From assembly GCA_003993805.1 (NCBI GenBank), contig RSEF01000003.1:88147038-88211037 (forward strand): DNA of 64,000 nucleotides, in the 5' to 3' direction. Below are positions 22,764-34,907 of this stretch, in pieces; within the stretch, counting starts at the first letter, position 1, and each line of letters starts with the position of its first letter. This DNA is from Himantopus leucocephalus (Eukaryota; Chordata; Aves; Charadriiformes; Recurvirostridae). Both the position numbers and the translations under genes were made by a program. The notes beneath the pieces are model-generated. The model saw only the letters and a program-made list of their open reading frames with translations, was not told the DNA's origin and searched no databases.

Positions 22764-23271
22764 TCATAGAATCATAGAATGGTTTAGGTTGGAAGGGACC
22801 TTAAAGATCATCTAGTTCCAAACCCCCTGCCATAGGCAGGGACACCTTCCACTAGACCAGGTTGCTCAAAGCCCCATCCAACCTGGCCTTCAACACTTCC
22901 AGGGATGCAGCTTCCACAGCTTCTCTGGGCAATCTGTTCCAGTGCCTTACCACCCTCAGGGTGAAAAATTTTTTACTAATATCTGATCTCAGTCTACCCT
23001 CTTCCAGTCTGAAACCATTACCCCTCGTCCTGTCACTGCATGCCCTTGTAAAAAATCCCTCTCCAGCCTTCTTGTAGGTGCCCTTCAGATACTGGAAGGC
23101 CACTATAAGGTCTCCTCAAAGTCTTCTCTTCTCCAGGCTGAACAACCCCAACTCTCTCAGCCTATCCTCATAGGAGAGGTGATCCAGCCCTCTGACCATC
23201 TTTGTGGCCCTCCGATCATCTTTGTGGCCCTCCTCTGGACCGCTTCCTACAGGTCCATGTCTTTCCTGAGA
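22764..23271 (-). mobile_element. CR1 LINE 3' end, about 0.5 kb
   Basis: Two CATAGAAT-type tail units, then 'ggtttaggttggaagggacc', the 3' UTR and the C-terminal ORF2 region. A minus-strand frame at 22852-23103 keeps the family's RVVRHWNRLPREAVEA block. A 17-base stretch (CATCTTTGTGGCCCTCC) is repeated 20 bases apart at 23197 and 23217, a private duplication of this copy. Truncation is at about 23271. Its post-tail text matches the copy at 40836. Confidence 0.95.
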
Positions 23272-23345
23272 AAAAAGGAACCAGAAATGAACACAGAAAT
23301 TTCTTACAAAGAAACAAGAGAAATAATAACTGCTAGCTGCAAAGA

Positions 23346-24269
23346 TCATAGAATCATAGAATAGTTTAGGTTGGAAGGGACCTTTAAAGGTCATCTAGTC
23401 TGATCCGTCTGCAATAAATAAGGATATCTTCAACCAGATCAGGTTGCTCAGAGCCCTGTCCAACCTGACCTTGAATGTTTCCAGGGATGGGGCATCCACA
23501 ACCTCTCTGGGCAACCTCTTCCAGTGTTTCACCACCCTCATAGTGAAAAATTTCTTTCTTATATTTGGTCTAAATCTACACTTTTTTAACATTACTCCTT
23601 GTCCTGTTGCAACAGGCCCTGCTAAAAAGTTTGTCCCCATCCTTCTTATAATCCCCCTTTAAGTACTGAAAAGCCACAATAAGGTCTCCCCGGAGGCTTC
23701 TCTTCTCCAGGGTAAATAACCCCAACTCTCTCAGCCTGTTCTCACAGGAGAGGTGCTCCAGCCCTCTGGTCATTTTTGTGGCCCTTCTCTGGACTTGCTT
23801 CAACAGGTCCATGTCTTTCCTGTACTGAGGGCAGAGTTGGACGCTATACTCCAAGTAGGGTTTCACCACAGCAGAGTAGAGGGCAGAATCACCTCCCTTG
23901 ACCTGCTGGCAACATTTCTTTTCATGCAGCCCAGGATATGGTTGGCTTTCTGGGCTGCGAGCGCACATTGCTGGCTCATGTGCAGCTTTTCATCCCCCAT
24001 ACCCGCAAGTCCTTTTTGGCAGGGCTGCTCTCAGTCCCTTCATCCCCCGGCCTGTATTGATACCAGGCGGTGCCCCGACCCAGGTGCAGGAGCCTGCACT
24101 TGGCCTTGTTGAACTTCATGAGGTTCACATGGACCCACCTCCCGAGCCTGTTCAGGTCCCCCTGGATGGCATCGCAACCCTCAGCCCTGTCAACTGCATC
24201 GTTGTTGTCTGACAACTTGCTGAAGGTGCACTCCATCCCACTGTCTATGTCATTGATGTAGATATTAAG
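23346..24269 (-). mobile_element. CR1 LINE 3' half, about 0.9 kb
   Basis: Two tail units, then the 3' UTR and ORF2 back into the reverse transcriptase. Minus-strand blocks include 23576-23968 ([24 protein letters not shown]) and 23976-24236 (RT palm to thumb, with LMKFNKAKCRLLHLGRG). The catalytic FADD motif reads LSDN at 24204-24215. It is truncated at 24269, where the match stops after 'gatattaa'. It lies 74 bases from the preceding CR1, in the same orientation, but belongs with the 7381 copy by sequence. Confidence 0.95.
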
Positions 24270-25759
24270 TGCAACAGAACAAGTAAACGCAAAATTAAGA
24301 AAAAAGGTACAAGTTTACCTACAAAACTATTGACAGAAGTTCACAAAAGGGTAAACTTTTTGACAGAAGTATTGTGTGAATGGATGACATGCACATTCCA
24401 AGACAGAAACTTTCTGGAAATTATTCACAGGGCCTCTGACCTTGCACCTTCAGTGGTGCATTCAGTCAGTAGCATTACCTTGTGCTCCGCTAATATCAGT
24501 GCAGTTTGTGTAGGCACCGAGGTCTTGTCCTTGTGCAGGAAAAAAAGAGTGAGAGCAAATTCAGCTGCATGAAATAAGAGTTCAGAATGAGTGGAAAACT
24601 TACGGCTCTCACGTCCTTCCATCTCCTCTCCTGACAAGAATGCTGAAGTGCTATGTAAATGACACTCTGACATATTCTGAAGTATCCATTTGGAAATTGT
24701 ATTGTGAGAGCGAGAGAGTAAAAGGTAAAATTGATTGTAATATACAACACCTTCTGCTGAGTTTCTTTAAAAAAAAAATCTCCTGTAAATATGGCAAGAA
24801 TGTAGGTGTTCTTTTGTCTTCAGTGAAGAAAATAATCTAAACTTTCTGTTTCCATCTAAAAATCCCACTATTTGGTAGTCTTTTAAGATGCAAATGATGG
24901 GATTTTTTTATTATTTGTGTAAATTGCAATATTAAATGCACAAAAGACTTTTGTGAGCCATGAGATGCTAGGAGTCCTAACTACATTCTTGTTTGCAATA
25001 AGATAAAATGAGAATAATACCATTGCCTTTAATTCAGCTTTAACAAATTAATTGCAGTATAATGATCTTTCTCTGGCATCTCCCTCCTTCTACCATGAGG
25101 TTTGCCTGTACATCAGGAGAGGTGACCTGCAGTGGTGTGTCTTTCAGTCCTGTCTGCCTGTTGGCTCACATCTGAGTTTTCTCTATTCTGAAGCCAACCG
25201 ATCTCTAGCCTTGGGCAGATATGTATCCCCATTTCTCACCTTGAGAATGAGATAAAATACGGCTGAGACACATGGAATCATAAACTGGGAGCACTCCTGA
25301 GTCCCACAGTCTAGATGTTGCCATTGTGACTGGAGACTCCAATATATAAAGTAGCTTTTTGCAGTGTTTATTGTCCCCCCAAAAAAAAATTAAAAAAAAA
25401 AAAAGAAGAAAAAACCCCACATTGAAAAGCCTTTGCAATTTGGTTTTTTTTAGAAGGGCAGACTATCATATACTGTAGACTTCATTAATCGTACTGAGGA
25501 AACTGAGTGCAGTGTTCCTTTTTTTCTCCTAAAAAATGGTGTACAAGTAGAAGTACAGTCATGATTCCTTTATCATCCTCTACCTTTACCCAAACTTTAA
25601 CAAAGCTATCTAAAACTCAATGCATTAAGTATTTGCATTGACCTTCTCTTTTCATTTCACCACGTTCCTCTTGAACTACTTTTATTCTTTCATTCTCTGC
25701 TGCACATCTCCTTCCATTTTCAGGTTCTTGCCAAATGCCCTTATATGTGAACTATAGTT
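24270..25759. other. AT-rich sequence without recognised genes
   Basis: Holds a C-run followed by A-rich low-complexity sequence at 25375-25415. I see no gene or known repeat. Confidence 0.6.
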
Positions 25760-25764
25760 CTAAT
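25760..25764. repeat. Left target-site duplication CTAAT
   Basis: Flanks the TGTCCTGG start of the next LTR and matches CTAGT at 26467-26471 in four of five bases; the difference is an A/G transition. Confidence 0.6.
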
Positions 25765-25967
25765 TGTCCTGGTTTGAGGTAAAACAGAACTGATTTTCTG
25801 TTCAGTAATTTTACTTTGCAGCTAAACCTCTTCTAACTACTGAAATTAACAGTATATTGCGCAGAAACTGTTCGCTCTCAGAGTGATAAAACCTGAATGT
25901 TTATAATTTACGTTAAGGCATGGTATGCAGAGAGGCTCTTGCTTATACTTATTGCAATAACAGCCAA

Positions 25968-25992
25968 GGGCAGCTAACTTGGTTAGCTGCCC
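25968..25992. repeat. Perfect 11-bp inverted repeat (hairpin) in the LTR
   Basis: GGGCAGCTAAC, a TTG loop, then GTTAGCTGCCC. All 11 pairs are Watson-Crick. It lies about 120 bases upstream of the TATA box, in the U3-like part of the LTR. Confidence 0.9.
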
Positions 25993-26110
25993 CGTTGAAG
26001 GGTCGGAAGCAGAAAAGCGTAGAGGGGTCCCACCTGCGGGGAGGAGCAGACAGGACAGGTGACCCAAAACTGACCAACAGGCTATTCCATCCCATGTGCC
26101 TCATGCTCAG

Positions 26111-26117
26111 TATAAAA
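26111..26117 (+). promoter_or_regulatory. LTR TATA box
   Basis: TATAAAA preceded by CAG and followed by TCTGAGGG; its position fits the U3/R boundary of the 702-bp LTR. Confidence 0.65.
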
Positions 26118-26466
26118 TCTGAGGGATCAAAGGGTCAGCCCTCTTTCTTCAATGGCTGACATCTGAGGAGGACTCTGTCTGTTCGCCTGCCTTTGATCCC
26201 GATCCTGAATCCAGATCCGGAACCCAGTTCCCGTCCACCACTGAGTCCAGTCTGAGACTTCCCCAGTGCCAGCTGGTGACATGATTGCCGTCCTGGGAAC
26301 TTGACATGGTTTTGTATATATTTCATTGTTTTCTTTTTATTATTTTATTATTAATATTTTCAGTAAAGTAGTTTAGTTCCTTTTAAATATATAAGTCCCT
26401 TTCTCTCTCTCCCTCCTCTTCTTGANCGTCATTCGTCTCAGTGGCCATCCGGCCCAAACCACAACA

Positions 26467-26471
26467 CTAGT
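26467..26471. repeat. Right target-site duplication CTAGT
   Basis: The partner of 25760-25764 with one transition. Confidence 0.6.
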
Positions 26472-29400
26472 TCTATACAAATCTCTGTCAGAGTTGAAGA
26501 TAAAATATCAAGGATATGTTGGGTTTATCTGAATTAATTTTCACTTCTAACGTGTTTATGTGAAGACTAATCAGTTTTATTAAAAGCAAATTTTTTTTCC
26601 CAGCACGGCAGTAATTGCTTCATTACTACTGTTTCTGACACTATCATTACTAAAATCAGCATATACATTGCTGAGGAACACAGAAAAAGAAATGTTTTTT
26701 AACGTTACTGGAATGGGAAAAACATTACATTACATATAAAAATGCAAGGCTTCTGAGGAAACCTAAGTCTAAAACCTGATGCAAATGAAACTTAAGAGAA
26801 AAAGGAACTACATTCCCTGTGAATATTGCTTAAAATGTGCAATAAATACAAAACAAATAAATGTACAGACTGTGTCTATGTTAGCAAATTGAACAGTATG
26901 AGGGAACCAGGCTGAGCTCTGGCACCTGTATCTGGTTTAACTGTTCCCGTGCTCCTTGGCACAATTTTGGTCCAAGAGAGCTGGCACGATCAGAAACAGT
27001 GCCTGGGCATGTGTTGGGTCCAAGTTTGGACTAATTAATAAACAAGCATCTTGGATTCAGCATGTGGTGTTCGGGGCCAAGAGATGTCAGCTGGGTGCAC
27101 ATGTGCCAGCAAAGAGTCTCTGTCCTGCTTTATTTACTAGGAGAAATGTAACTTGGGTTCACCTTTTGTGGAAATTCCCTTTTGAAATCCTGTAACTACT
27201 GCAGCAAATGATTTTACAGATGGGAAAGTTCATTGAGACAAGAAGCTCAAAGAAATATTCTACCACCCATACAAAAAGAGGATGCCAGACACATTGACAT
27301 GATCAGTTGACTCTAAGGATTGTTCCTCTTTAAGAGACAGAATCATGACACATAACCCCTGTGAACAGTTAATACGCTGAGATTTAGGCTATTTATATTC
27401 TTCTGTGAACTACTTTTGTCTATTTTACAGCAGCCAATTATTTGGAGACAAGTTTCAGATTTTAAAATAATAATAAATTCACAAAGGGACAATTTAAAAT
27501 CTGTTTACAAAGTCAGAAAATTTGGTGTTGTGCATTCCTTTACTAGACTGGAAGATGCCAGAAGGAACAGCATTTAGCACTTCTAGGGATAATCAAAGTT
27601 TTCACACAATCTGTTTTACTGAACTCTCTTCCTAGGAATCTGTGACACACACCTGATGAAAGCAAACTACTGACTTTTAAGTTGCTTATATCTCAAAAGC
27701 AGAAGGAAAATTTGATGCAGATGATCTCTTGGTGGGTGAGGTTGCAAGGCCAAGGCAATAAGAGGGCATTCTTCTGGTTTCTCAGTTAGAATAGTTCTAG
27801 AGCTGTACAATGCTACTCAAAAATTATATCAACAGTTGCATTAGCACAATGAATTGGAAAATAAACGTTTCTCAGTATGAACATCTCAGCAGAGGTGGAG
27901 AAGGGGAAGGAAAGAAAGATGATGTGTCAGTCTGCAAGCTTAGCACATGAACTCTTTACCATACTCTACTAAAACATGTACTTCAGCTATGGGGTGCTAG
28001 TCCTCCAAGGACTCGGCAACTAGACACTGCAAAAGAATCATCCTGCTAATGCATTGAAAGTTGTCATAGAAATCGTAATGAATTTATCCTTTACTGTGGT
28101 TGTTAAATGTGAGATGACTCACCTTTGATCACAATCTTTCTTGCAGCAAGTCAAGTTTGAACTTAGCTTGATGAAAAAGACAAAGAGTTCAGATCCACTT
28201 TTAGTTTGTCTGAACTTAATGACGTGGTAAGAGTGATATCTATCCCTCCCACCAGCAGCTGATCTGAAGTCATTGAGTAAAGATGAGAATTTGGAAGCAA
28301 GGAGGGAAAGGTTCTGCACGCTCCCTTATTATCTGCAGGCGTCACATCTCTAGCAGAGCTGCCTAGGCTGCACTGATTTCTTCCATTACTGCCCTGGCAA
28401 TTTCATTGCAGGATGATTTATGTGATTACTGCCCAGGTGGTCTGTTGCTAAAATGTCCTTCCCACCAGTGAAGAACTGAACATTTGACTCAGGGTTAAAA
28501 AGACTACTGGGCATCAGGCCACTGAGGATTAAGTGTTGCAACACAGAGTAATGTCAAAGACTTCCAAGGATCTAGGACTAAATATCATCCAAGCTATCAC
28601 CACTGGAAATAATAGGGAATGCTGAAACAAAATCTTGGGATAAGTCCAAAAAGCATCAAGTTGCCTCTTGGTTAAGTACAGAGAACAAGCAATTTCATTA
28701 TGTTTCCATTTATTTTCATTTATGTTTTAGAAATATATTAAAACCTGATTGAATTTGACAGCTTCTATTTGCACACAGGCTGGCATAGTGAAAATAAGCC
28801 ACAGCTGCACTGATTTTTCAGAGCAACCGAATGAATTGTTCTATGGGAATGGTAGAATGAGATGGGACTAAGAAAACATTTTTGAGATTACACCTTATCT
28901 GCTTTTAATAAAAAAGTATTTTGTATAATTAATTCCTTATTATTTTTTAACCAGAAATATAATACAATATTTTCTGACTTGAATAACAAAAAACAGATCA
29001 GTGATAGAAAAAGTTCTCTTTAACATATTTTCTCCCTTTATTATACATAGCCATTAAAATATGTTTTTCTGCTTTTCATGGCAATTGAATTGGTTACCTC
29101 AGAGTTAGGTTAATCTTGATTTTATGTTGCTTTTAGTTTTCATATGTTATATTAAGTTAATTCTTCAATGTTGTCATTAATTTCTTAAAAATGCAAGAAA
29201 TAAAATAAGTTAATACCTTTCTCCTCACTGAATAAGGTTATCTGCACAGAAGAAAAAAGATAGTAACAATGTCATCTTCCTCCTTTTCCCCTCTCATATT
29301 TTGATATGTTTCTATCAGTCACCTATAACTCAGATCTTACTGGTTTGTATAAAAGCCTAGACAATAGCTCACCATCTGTACTGATTTCCTGTACCTTGGT

Positions 29401-32400
29401 AATCAGTTTTCTTTCATTGTTTCTTTCCTAACATCAGTTCTGAGAAAGTACTTCGGACTACATGATGCTTATTACATGATGATATTATCTTCAAACAAAA
29501 CAACCAAACCTGAGTCAAACATTTGGCGGTTGAATAACGACAGGAGGATTAAAAATTAAATTTTAACTGTAGTTTTAGTCTGACAACTCTTGAGAAACTT
29601 CTCAAGTTCCTCGGGGAGTTTTTTTTATTCAGCTCTCAAAGATGTCCTTGCTAACGCTAGACTTTTCTTTTTCTTCTCCAAAAAGCAGAGAACTGAAAGA
29701 TGCTCTCTTCTTAGGGAGGAAGTTCAAGCACTAAGAGGGCTTATTCCACCTCTCTAAACCTATGTGAACCCCAAGGACATTCAGACTTGCAAATTTAAAG
29801 AGTTGGGGGAATTTTAGAGATCAGCCTCTTGCTGTGGACATAGATGGCTCCAACAATGAGGGGTAAAGAAATACAAGTTCTTAGTGATTAAGGCAATCTG
29901 TGAGATATTTTTTGGAGAGAGCATTTATTTTTATATTAATCCTCAGTACCAACCATAGCTGATACTTTCCAAAATCATGTCAGAATGTCGCCTAGAGATC
30001 TCCCACCAGCCTTTCCTTTATAGGAAAGCTCCACTCAAGAGCTAAAGTATACATTTGAAATTGTACTACAATAAATATTTTACTGGTACCTTATTTAGAC
30101 ACTGAAGGAGATGCCAAAGTGGTCAGCTTGTTCTCAGGGATATTGTATCCCCTGCTTTTCCTACTGCTTTACAAATCGGTTCAGATCACCTGTTTTCTAT
30201 AAGTGCTATGAACAAACCTCTGAAGCATCCTCAGAGGTTACGTTTCCTTAACAGTGTTGATAATATCAGCAAAACATTGCTCCAAGAGTTGGTCAGCACT
30301 GAGAAAACAGTATCTGTGAATGTCACAAGAGATCATTTTATATTTTCAAGATGCTGGCAAAAAATCCAGTAGAAGACTGTGAATGCTGCAGTGCATTAAA
30401 ATTACAAGTCAACAGAAGAAAAATATCAGCACAAGTCTTTAGAAAACATATTACTCTGGCCTGTGATAAATGCAAAACAATGCTGCCTCAAATCTGAAGT
30501 GATTACAAAAGGATACAAGACAATGTGATGATGATAATGACAAAGCAAGCTAAAACATAGTTCTGCGCTAATTAGGGAAAGCAACCATATTTTCTAATGT
30601 TCAGCCACTGCTTAGATGCCAAAGTCCCTGTCCGTCACCCAGGCTGTTTACTCTTTAACATTGGCCAAACGTTTGATAATGTTAAACTGTTCCAGGTTGC
30701 TGTTGGAATTCCACAAATGCCTAAATTTCAATACTGAATGTTTAAAAAGCCCTCAGTATAGGGAGATGCTTGCCTCCATCCTCCAGAAGGCTGAGTTCCT
30801 TTGTAGCATCTTGAGGTCAGTGGCAGTGATGTTAACTACAAACAAAGCCTTTGTTTTACTGTGATTATTTAAATCACCAGGCTAGAAGGAGAAGTAGCAA
30901 AAAAGGTACAGCTATTTTATTACAAAAAGTACTTGGCTTAAGGTCATTGGGACTCCATTCCTGATGACTAATCTAAAAAACATAAATTTTCCAAGCATAA
31001 ATCCTCCCACCTGCATGCCCAAACCATAAGGACAGAGGCCTAGAGCCTTTTGGTGACTTTCCTAGCAGCACGACTCAAGTGTCCTTGTGACACCGTTGTC
31101 CTTCTGTAGGAAGGAGTAGAGTGCCTCTCGGAGGCTGCCCCACTACCCCGTTCTGGGGCTGGTGGGATTAAGACATCTGAAGCTGCCGTTAGCCAAGGAT
31201 GCATTCAGTCCCTGGCTAGTGAGCACCTGAATGGTTAAAGCTGTATTGACAAAAAGAGATTTCCTGAGGCATGAGTCCTCAGAAATCGACTGAACACTCT
31301 GCACCCCAAATGGATGGGCAGATTTAAGTTTTGGTCTGTAACAGGAACTCATCTCCCAGGGAAGGAAGGGAGCTTGTGCTTCTGGACCAGCTTCATACTC
31401 TTTTACCTATCCTCACTAACAATCTGTGAAACTCAGGCCCTCACACAGGTTTGAGCTCACATTGCTTAGGTTTTGCAGTGCTTGGAGACTCTGATGTGTG
31501 TATATATCTGTGCATTGTGCATCACACAGTTTCATACAGAGCCTTTTTGAAAATCGTAAGTGTTGTAAAATCTGTTGTGAAAGTATGGAAAATACTTGAA
31601 GTTAATCATTTGTTTCTCATAAGGATCATCTTAGCAGGTCATAGTGAAACAGGCCAATATATAAATCAAAACAAATACATGGCACAACAAATTGGTTTTC
31701 TTTGAAAACCTGCTTTAAATATGTGCATATTTTCAGACGTCTGTGTGGAATTAATTCTGCAGTGATTTTACATAAACAAGCAGCAATTGCAGTTAGTGTT
31801 AATTCTAGAGTTCTTTTATGTAATATTAGCATGACTATGGGAAAAACTTGAACAGCAAACAAATATTCTTTCTTGAATGATTAGCAAATAAAGAAAAAAT
31901 GCATTTGCTCATGTTTTTCTGTTCTCAGAGAAAATAAGTATATCTGCTCAGAATTAAGTAAGAAAGAAAAAGATTAATCCCAAATGGAAGCAATATATAA
32001 ATCACTTCACCTGCTGTTCGCTTTCTGGTTGACTACAATTCTTGGCTGCTTCCATGTTATTCAGCATGTTCTGAATGCCAGTTAGTGCATTATGAAATCT
32101 CATCCTCCTAAGAGACTGAACATCCACAGAGCAGATGGAAAGAACCGAGGAAAAGAAGGAAAGAAAGTATGTGGATTCCAATCTCTAATGTACAATCAAA
32201 ATTACCAAGAGGCAATTGTTGTCTTGGAAAATTATGACAATGTTTGTTCAAAAGTTAATAGCTCCCGTCAAACTCAAGTATTTCTTTCTTTTTTTTTTTT
32301 TTTTTAANTGATACAGTGCATGTCTTTGCCATCTCAGTTCCAGGATTTTCTTCTGCACTCTGTTGGGATTTTTTATTTTTACCTTGATCAGACTTTTAGG

Positions 32401-34798
32401 CGCAAAGTAACCAGGTGCAAAAACCTTTTATGGTGCAATCCCTCCTATGGGACAGAAAGTTTTTGTAAGATAATGTTAGCCATCATGACACAGCTACACT
32501 TTCCTCATACTGTTGTTGTGTGTGGACCTTGCTGGGGTGTAGCGAATGCATAGAATAAAAAGCCACTGTGTATCCGTGTGAGGTATTCTGAAAGGAGCTT
32601 GGAGTTGTTTTGCCGGTGACAAGATAAAAATGTCCAAGATTTCCAGTCGCTCTCTGCCTTATTACTGGCTTCTTGAAATAGATTGGGTACTGTGGAGACA
32701 AAAAATCCTTTGTGATTCTAGACCTTTGGGAATTGTGGTTTTTCAAAGTCTTATGAGCAATTAGTCATTTACATAGATATTGTAAATACTTATGGCTTTG
32801 AAGTTCATGGGTCCCATTTTAGCAGAGTACTAGTAACTCTTCCATGCTAAGTAGCTGGATGAGTTTTGATAAAAGAGGAAGTATCTCTCTCTTTAATGTA
32901 CTAATTTCGATGTGCTTATGACAATACTCCAAGGTTTATGAAGTCTGCAGATGCCTAAAATATTCATGTTACTCAGATGTTAGAACATAAACTCTGCCAA
33001 TTCAGAGTTCATATCCTAGGGCTGCTGTAAAAAAGAACAGAAGTCATTCTTTCACAAAGAAAATTTAGGGTTTTTTCACAAAATTTTATAGCTGAAATGT
33101 AACAGGGGAGGAAGGGGTGCTGAGGGAGAACAGGGGAATACTCTGGCCTTCAAAGTTCAGCCCCAGAAACTTTAGTCATATAGGTTAAAGACAGACTAAC
33201 TACTGGGCAATCCTCAAATTGTTTGTCCTTGTGAATAGTGCATATAAAACACTATGTGAAATAGTCTACAGTTTTTTGCTGCTTTGTACTGACTAATTTG
33301 ATGTTTGTAGCTATTGAATTGATACCATTAAAAAGGACAGACACCATGTTTTCAGCTTTGAAGACATGTCACCTTTTTCACATACTTGATCAATTTTAAT
33401 CTCAATATGCTGTCTTTGGAAACAAGAAAGGCCATGAAGAAATCTGTTTGGGTGAAGAGGAAAGAATATTGGACTCGAGATCTGCCATCTGGAATGCAAC
33501 GAGAAATTTACCTTCAGAATTTCAAGAAGAGAAGAATAGCTAGCCTTGAGAATAAAATGTAAATCACAGTGCTTTGCAATGCTTGCTCATATTTTTCCTT
33601 CCCTTCTCTCAGTTTGAAGTAATAGTTCTACTTTAACTTCATCAGTAACACGAGAACACTGAGGGTTGGTTGGTCTTTTTTGGGTTTTTTTCCTATGTAA
33701 AACAAACACACTTTGTTTACTGTAGCACGTAAACATCAATAACTGATTTACATATAAATGTAAACATACTCTCTTTTCTCTCCATCTAAAATATCTTTTG
33801 GCATTTTTCAGCGTGTTCTGGGCCAACAGTGAAAACCCAAGAGAAAATGTTGGCTGGGAATCCTCAGAGGGCAAGTTTCTACAGGGAAAAAAAAAATCTT
33901 TCATTCAATGCAGTCATGTTTAGATATTCTTTTTCCTGGAAAAATGCTGCTTTTATTGTCATGAGTTAACAGAACTCCGTGATTACGAGCATATTTTTCT
34001 GGTTGTGACGGCAGTCACAAGAAACTCAAGTGAGGAGATATATTATGTCTACTGCTGGTGTACCCTTGAAATAAGCTGTTTGTATCAATGTAATTTAGTG
34101 GTCTTGAAAAGCAGTAAGTTGATAGCCCAAGAAGGTCTTCTAGCTTTTCGTAGTCCAGCTTTGTGCAAGACTTGACCTGCTGAATATGATTTGAGGATAC
34201 ATGCCAGGATACACAAGTGAGGTAGCTCTGTGCATTGTATCTGTAACATCAAAAGGGGTTTAGGCACTGAGTTTCTGATTCCTTCTATGCCAAGCAGGAG
34301 AAGCTTAGACACCATGACAACTCCAAGGTTGGCACACTAAAGCAGATTCTGAGATATTCCAGAGTTCAGCTCCTGCTGAATGGGTGCTCTGAGAGTCTGG
34401 GCATTTAAGTACCTTAGGAATCTAAACCTAGTCTGTTGTTTTTTTTTTTTTTCTCTAATCATGGCTTTCTTTTGTTTTGTATTTTCTACTTGTCCTGCTA
34501 TTGATGTGACATGGTAAGTTGCCCTCATAACCCAACATTGCAAGTCAGGTCCAGATTCAAGTCAGTAAAATTTGATGTGTGCTACTGAGTGCCCACACAC
34601 TCATACCCCTTCTGAAAATGAATAAATTTATGTTGATAGATTTGGTTGCTTTTGTGCTGTTGTTTATTTTCCCCAAACTCAACTTCTGTGTGGAGAAATG
34701 ACAGGAGCATTTCATTCTGCAAGGGCCTTTTTAAATCCATATTTTAGTGTGACAGCCTGACTACGGTGAGAGAACCATGACCTCTTCCTTTCTTTCAG
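26472..34798. other. Long AT-rich stretch without recognised genes
   Basis: More than 8 kb with no recognisable transposon. There is a poly-T run with an N (32284-32308). A short basic open frame at 33362-33562 is described separately. The longest other frames are 70-105 codons and look random. Confidence 0.5.
33407..33562 (+). other. Short Lys/Arg-rich open frame (unrecognised)
   Basis: ATG at 33407 to TAA at 33560-33562 gives 51 residues; the frame is open back to 33362. The peptide is strongly basic, with the blocks VWVKRKEYWTRDLPSGM and EIYLQNFKKRR. The W-x(n)-NF-basic pattern is faintly like the start of PIF/Harbinger-type transposases, but this is an impression only. The sequence on either side does not continue the similarity in any frame I checked by eye. 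Most likely chance, or a tiny relic. Confidence 0.12.
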
Positions 34799-34907
34799 CA
34801 CTGTGAGCAGCAAGCTCCTTTCAAATGCTCCAGCATCCAAATACTGTGCTGCCTCATTTCAAGTTAAGCATGTGCTTAAATATATTACTGTACTGAGATT
34901 CAAATGA
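34799..34907 (+). other. Exon-like open frame after a strong acceptor (unrecognised)
   Basis: The acceptor 'cctcttcctttctttcag' ends at 34798. With one base of phase offset the frame from 34800 is open for 35 codons to TGA at 34905-34907. It starts TVSSKLLSNAPASKYCAASF. A weak donor (TTTCAA|GTTAAG) lies at 34862/34863, which would give a 64-base exon. The product is not recognised. Confidence 0.15.

Larger units (their letters stand above)
25765..26466 (+). mobile_element. Solo LTR of an avian endogenous retrovirus (ERVL-like)
   Basis: A 702-bp element beginning TGTCCTGGTTTGAGG and ending CCCAAACCACAACA, so it has TG...CA ends, with a near-matching 5-bp duplication. A TATAAAA box at 26111-26117 and a variant AGTAAA poly(A) signal at 26362-26367, followed by T-rich and pyrimidine-rich sequence, place the promoter left and the end right, on the plus strand. 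No gag, pol or env sequence is adjacent, so it is a solo LTR. The upstream part contains a perfect 11-bp hairpin at 25968-25992. One base (26426) is ambiguous. Confidence 0.85.

Noticed and set aside
34005..34025. TTGTGAC/GTCACAA inverted repeat as a regulatory hairpin
   Set aside because: A seven-base stem is short enough to be expected by chance in this much sequence.
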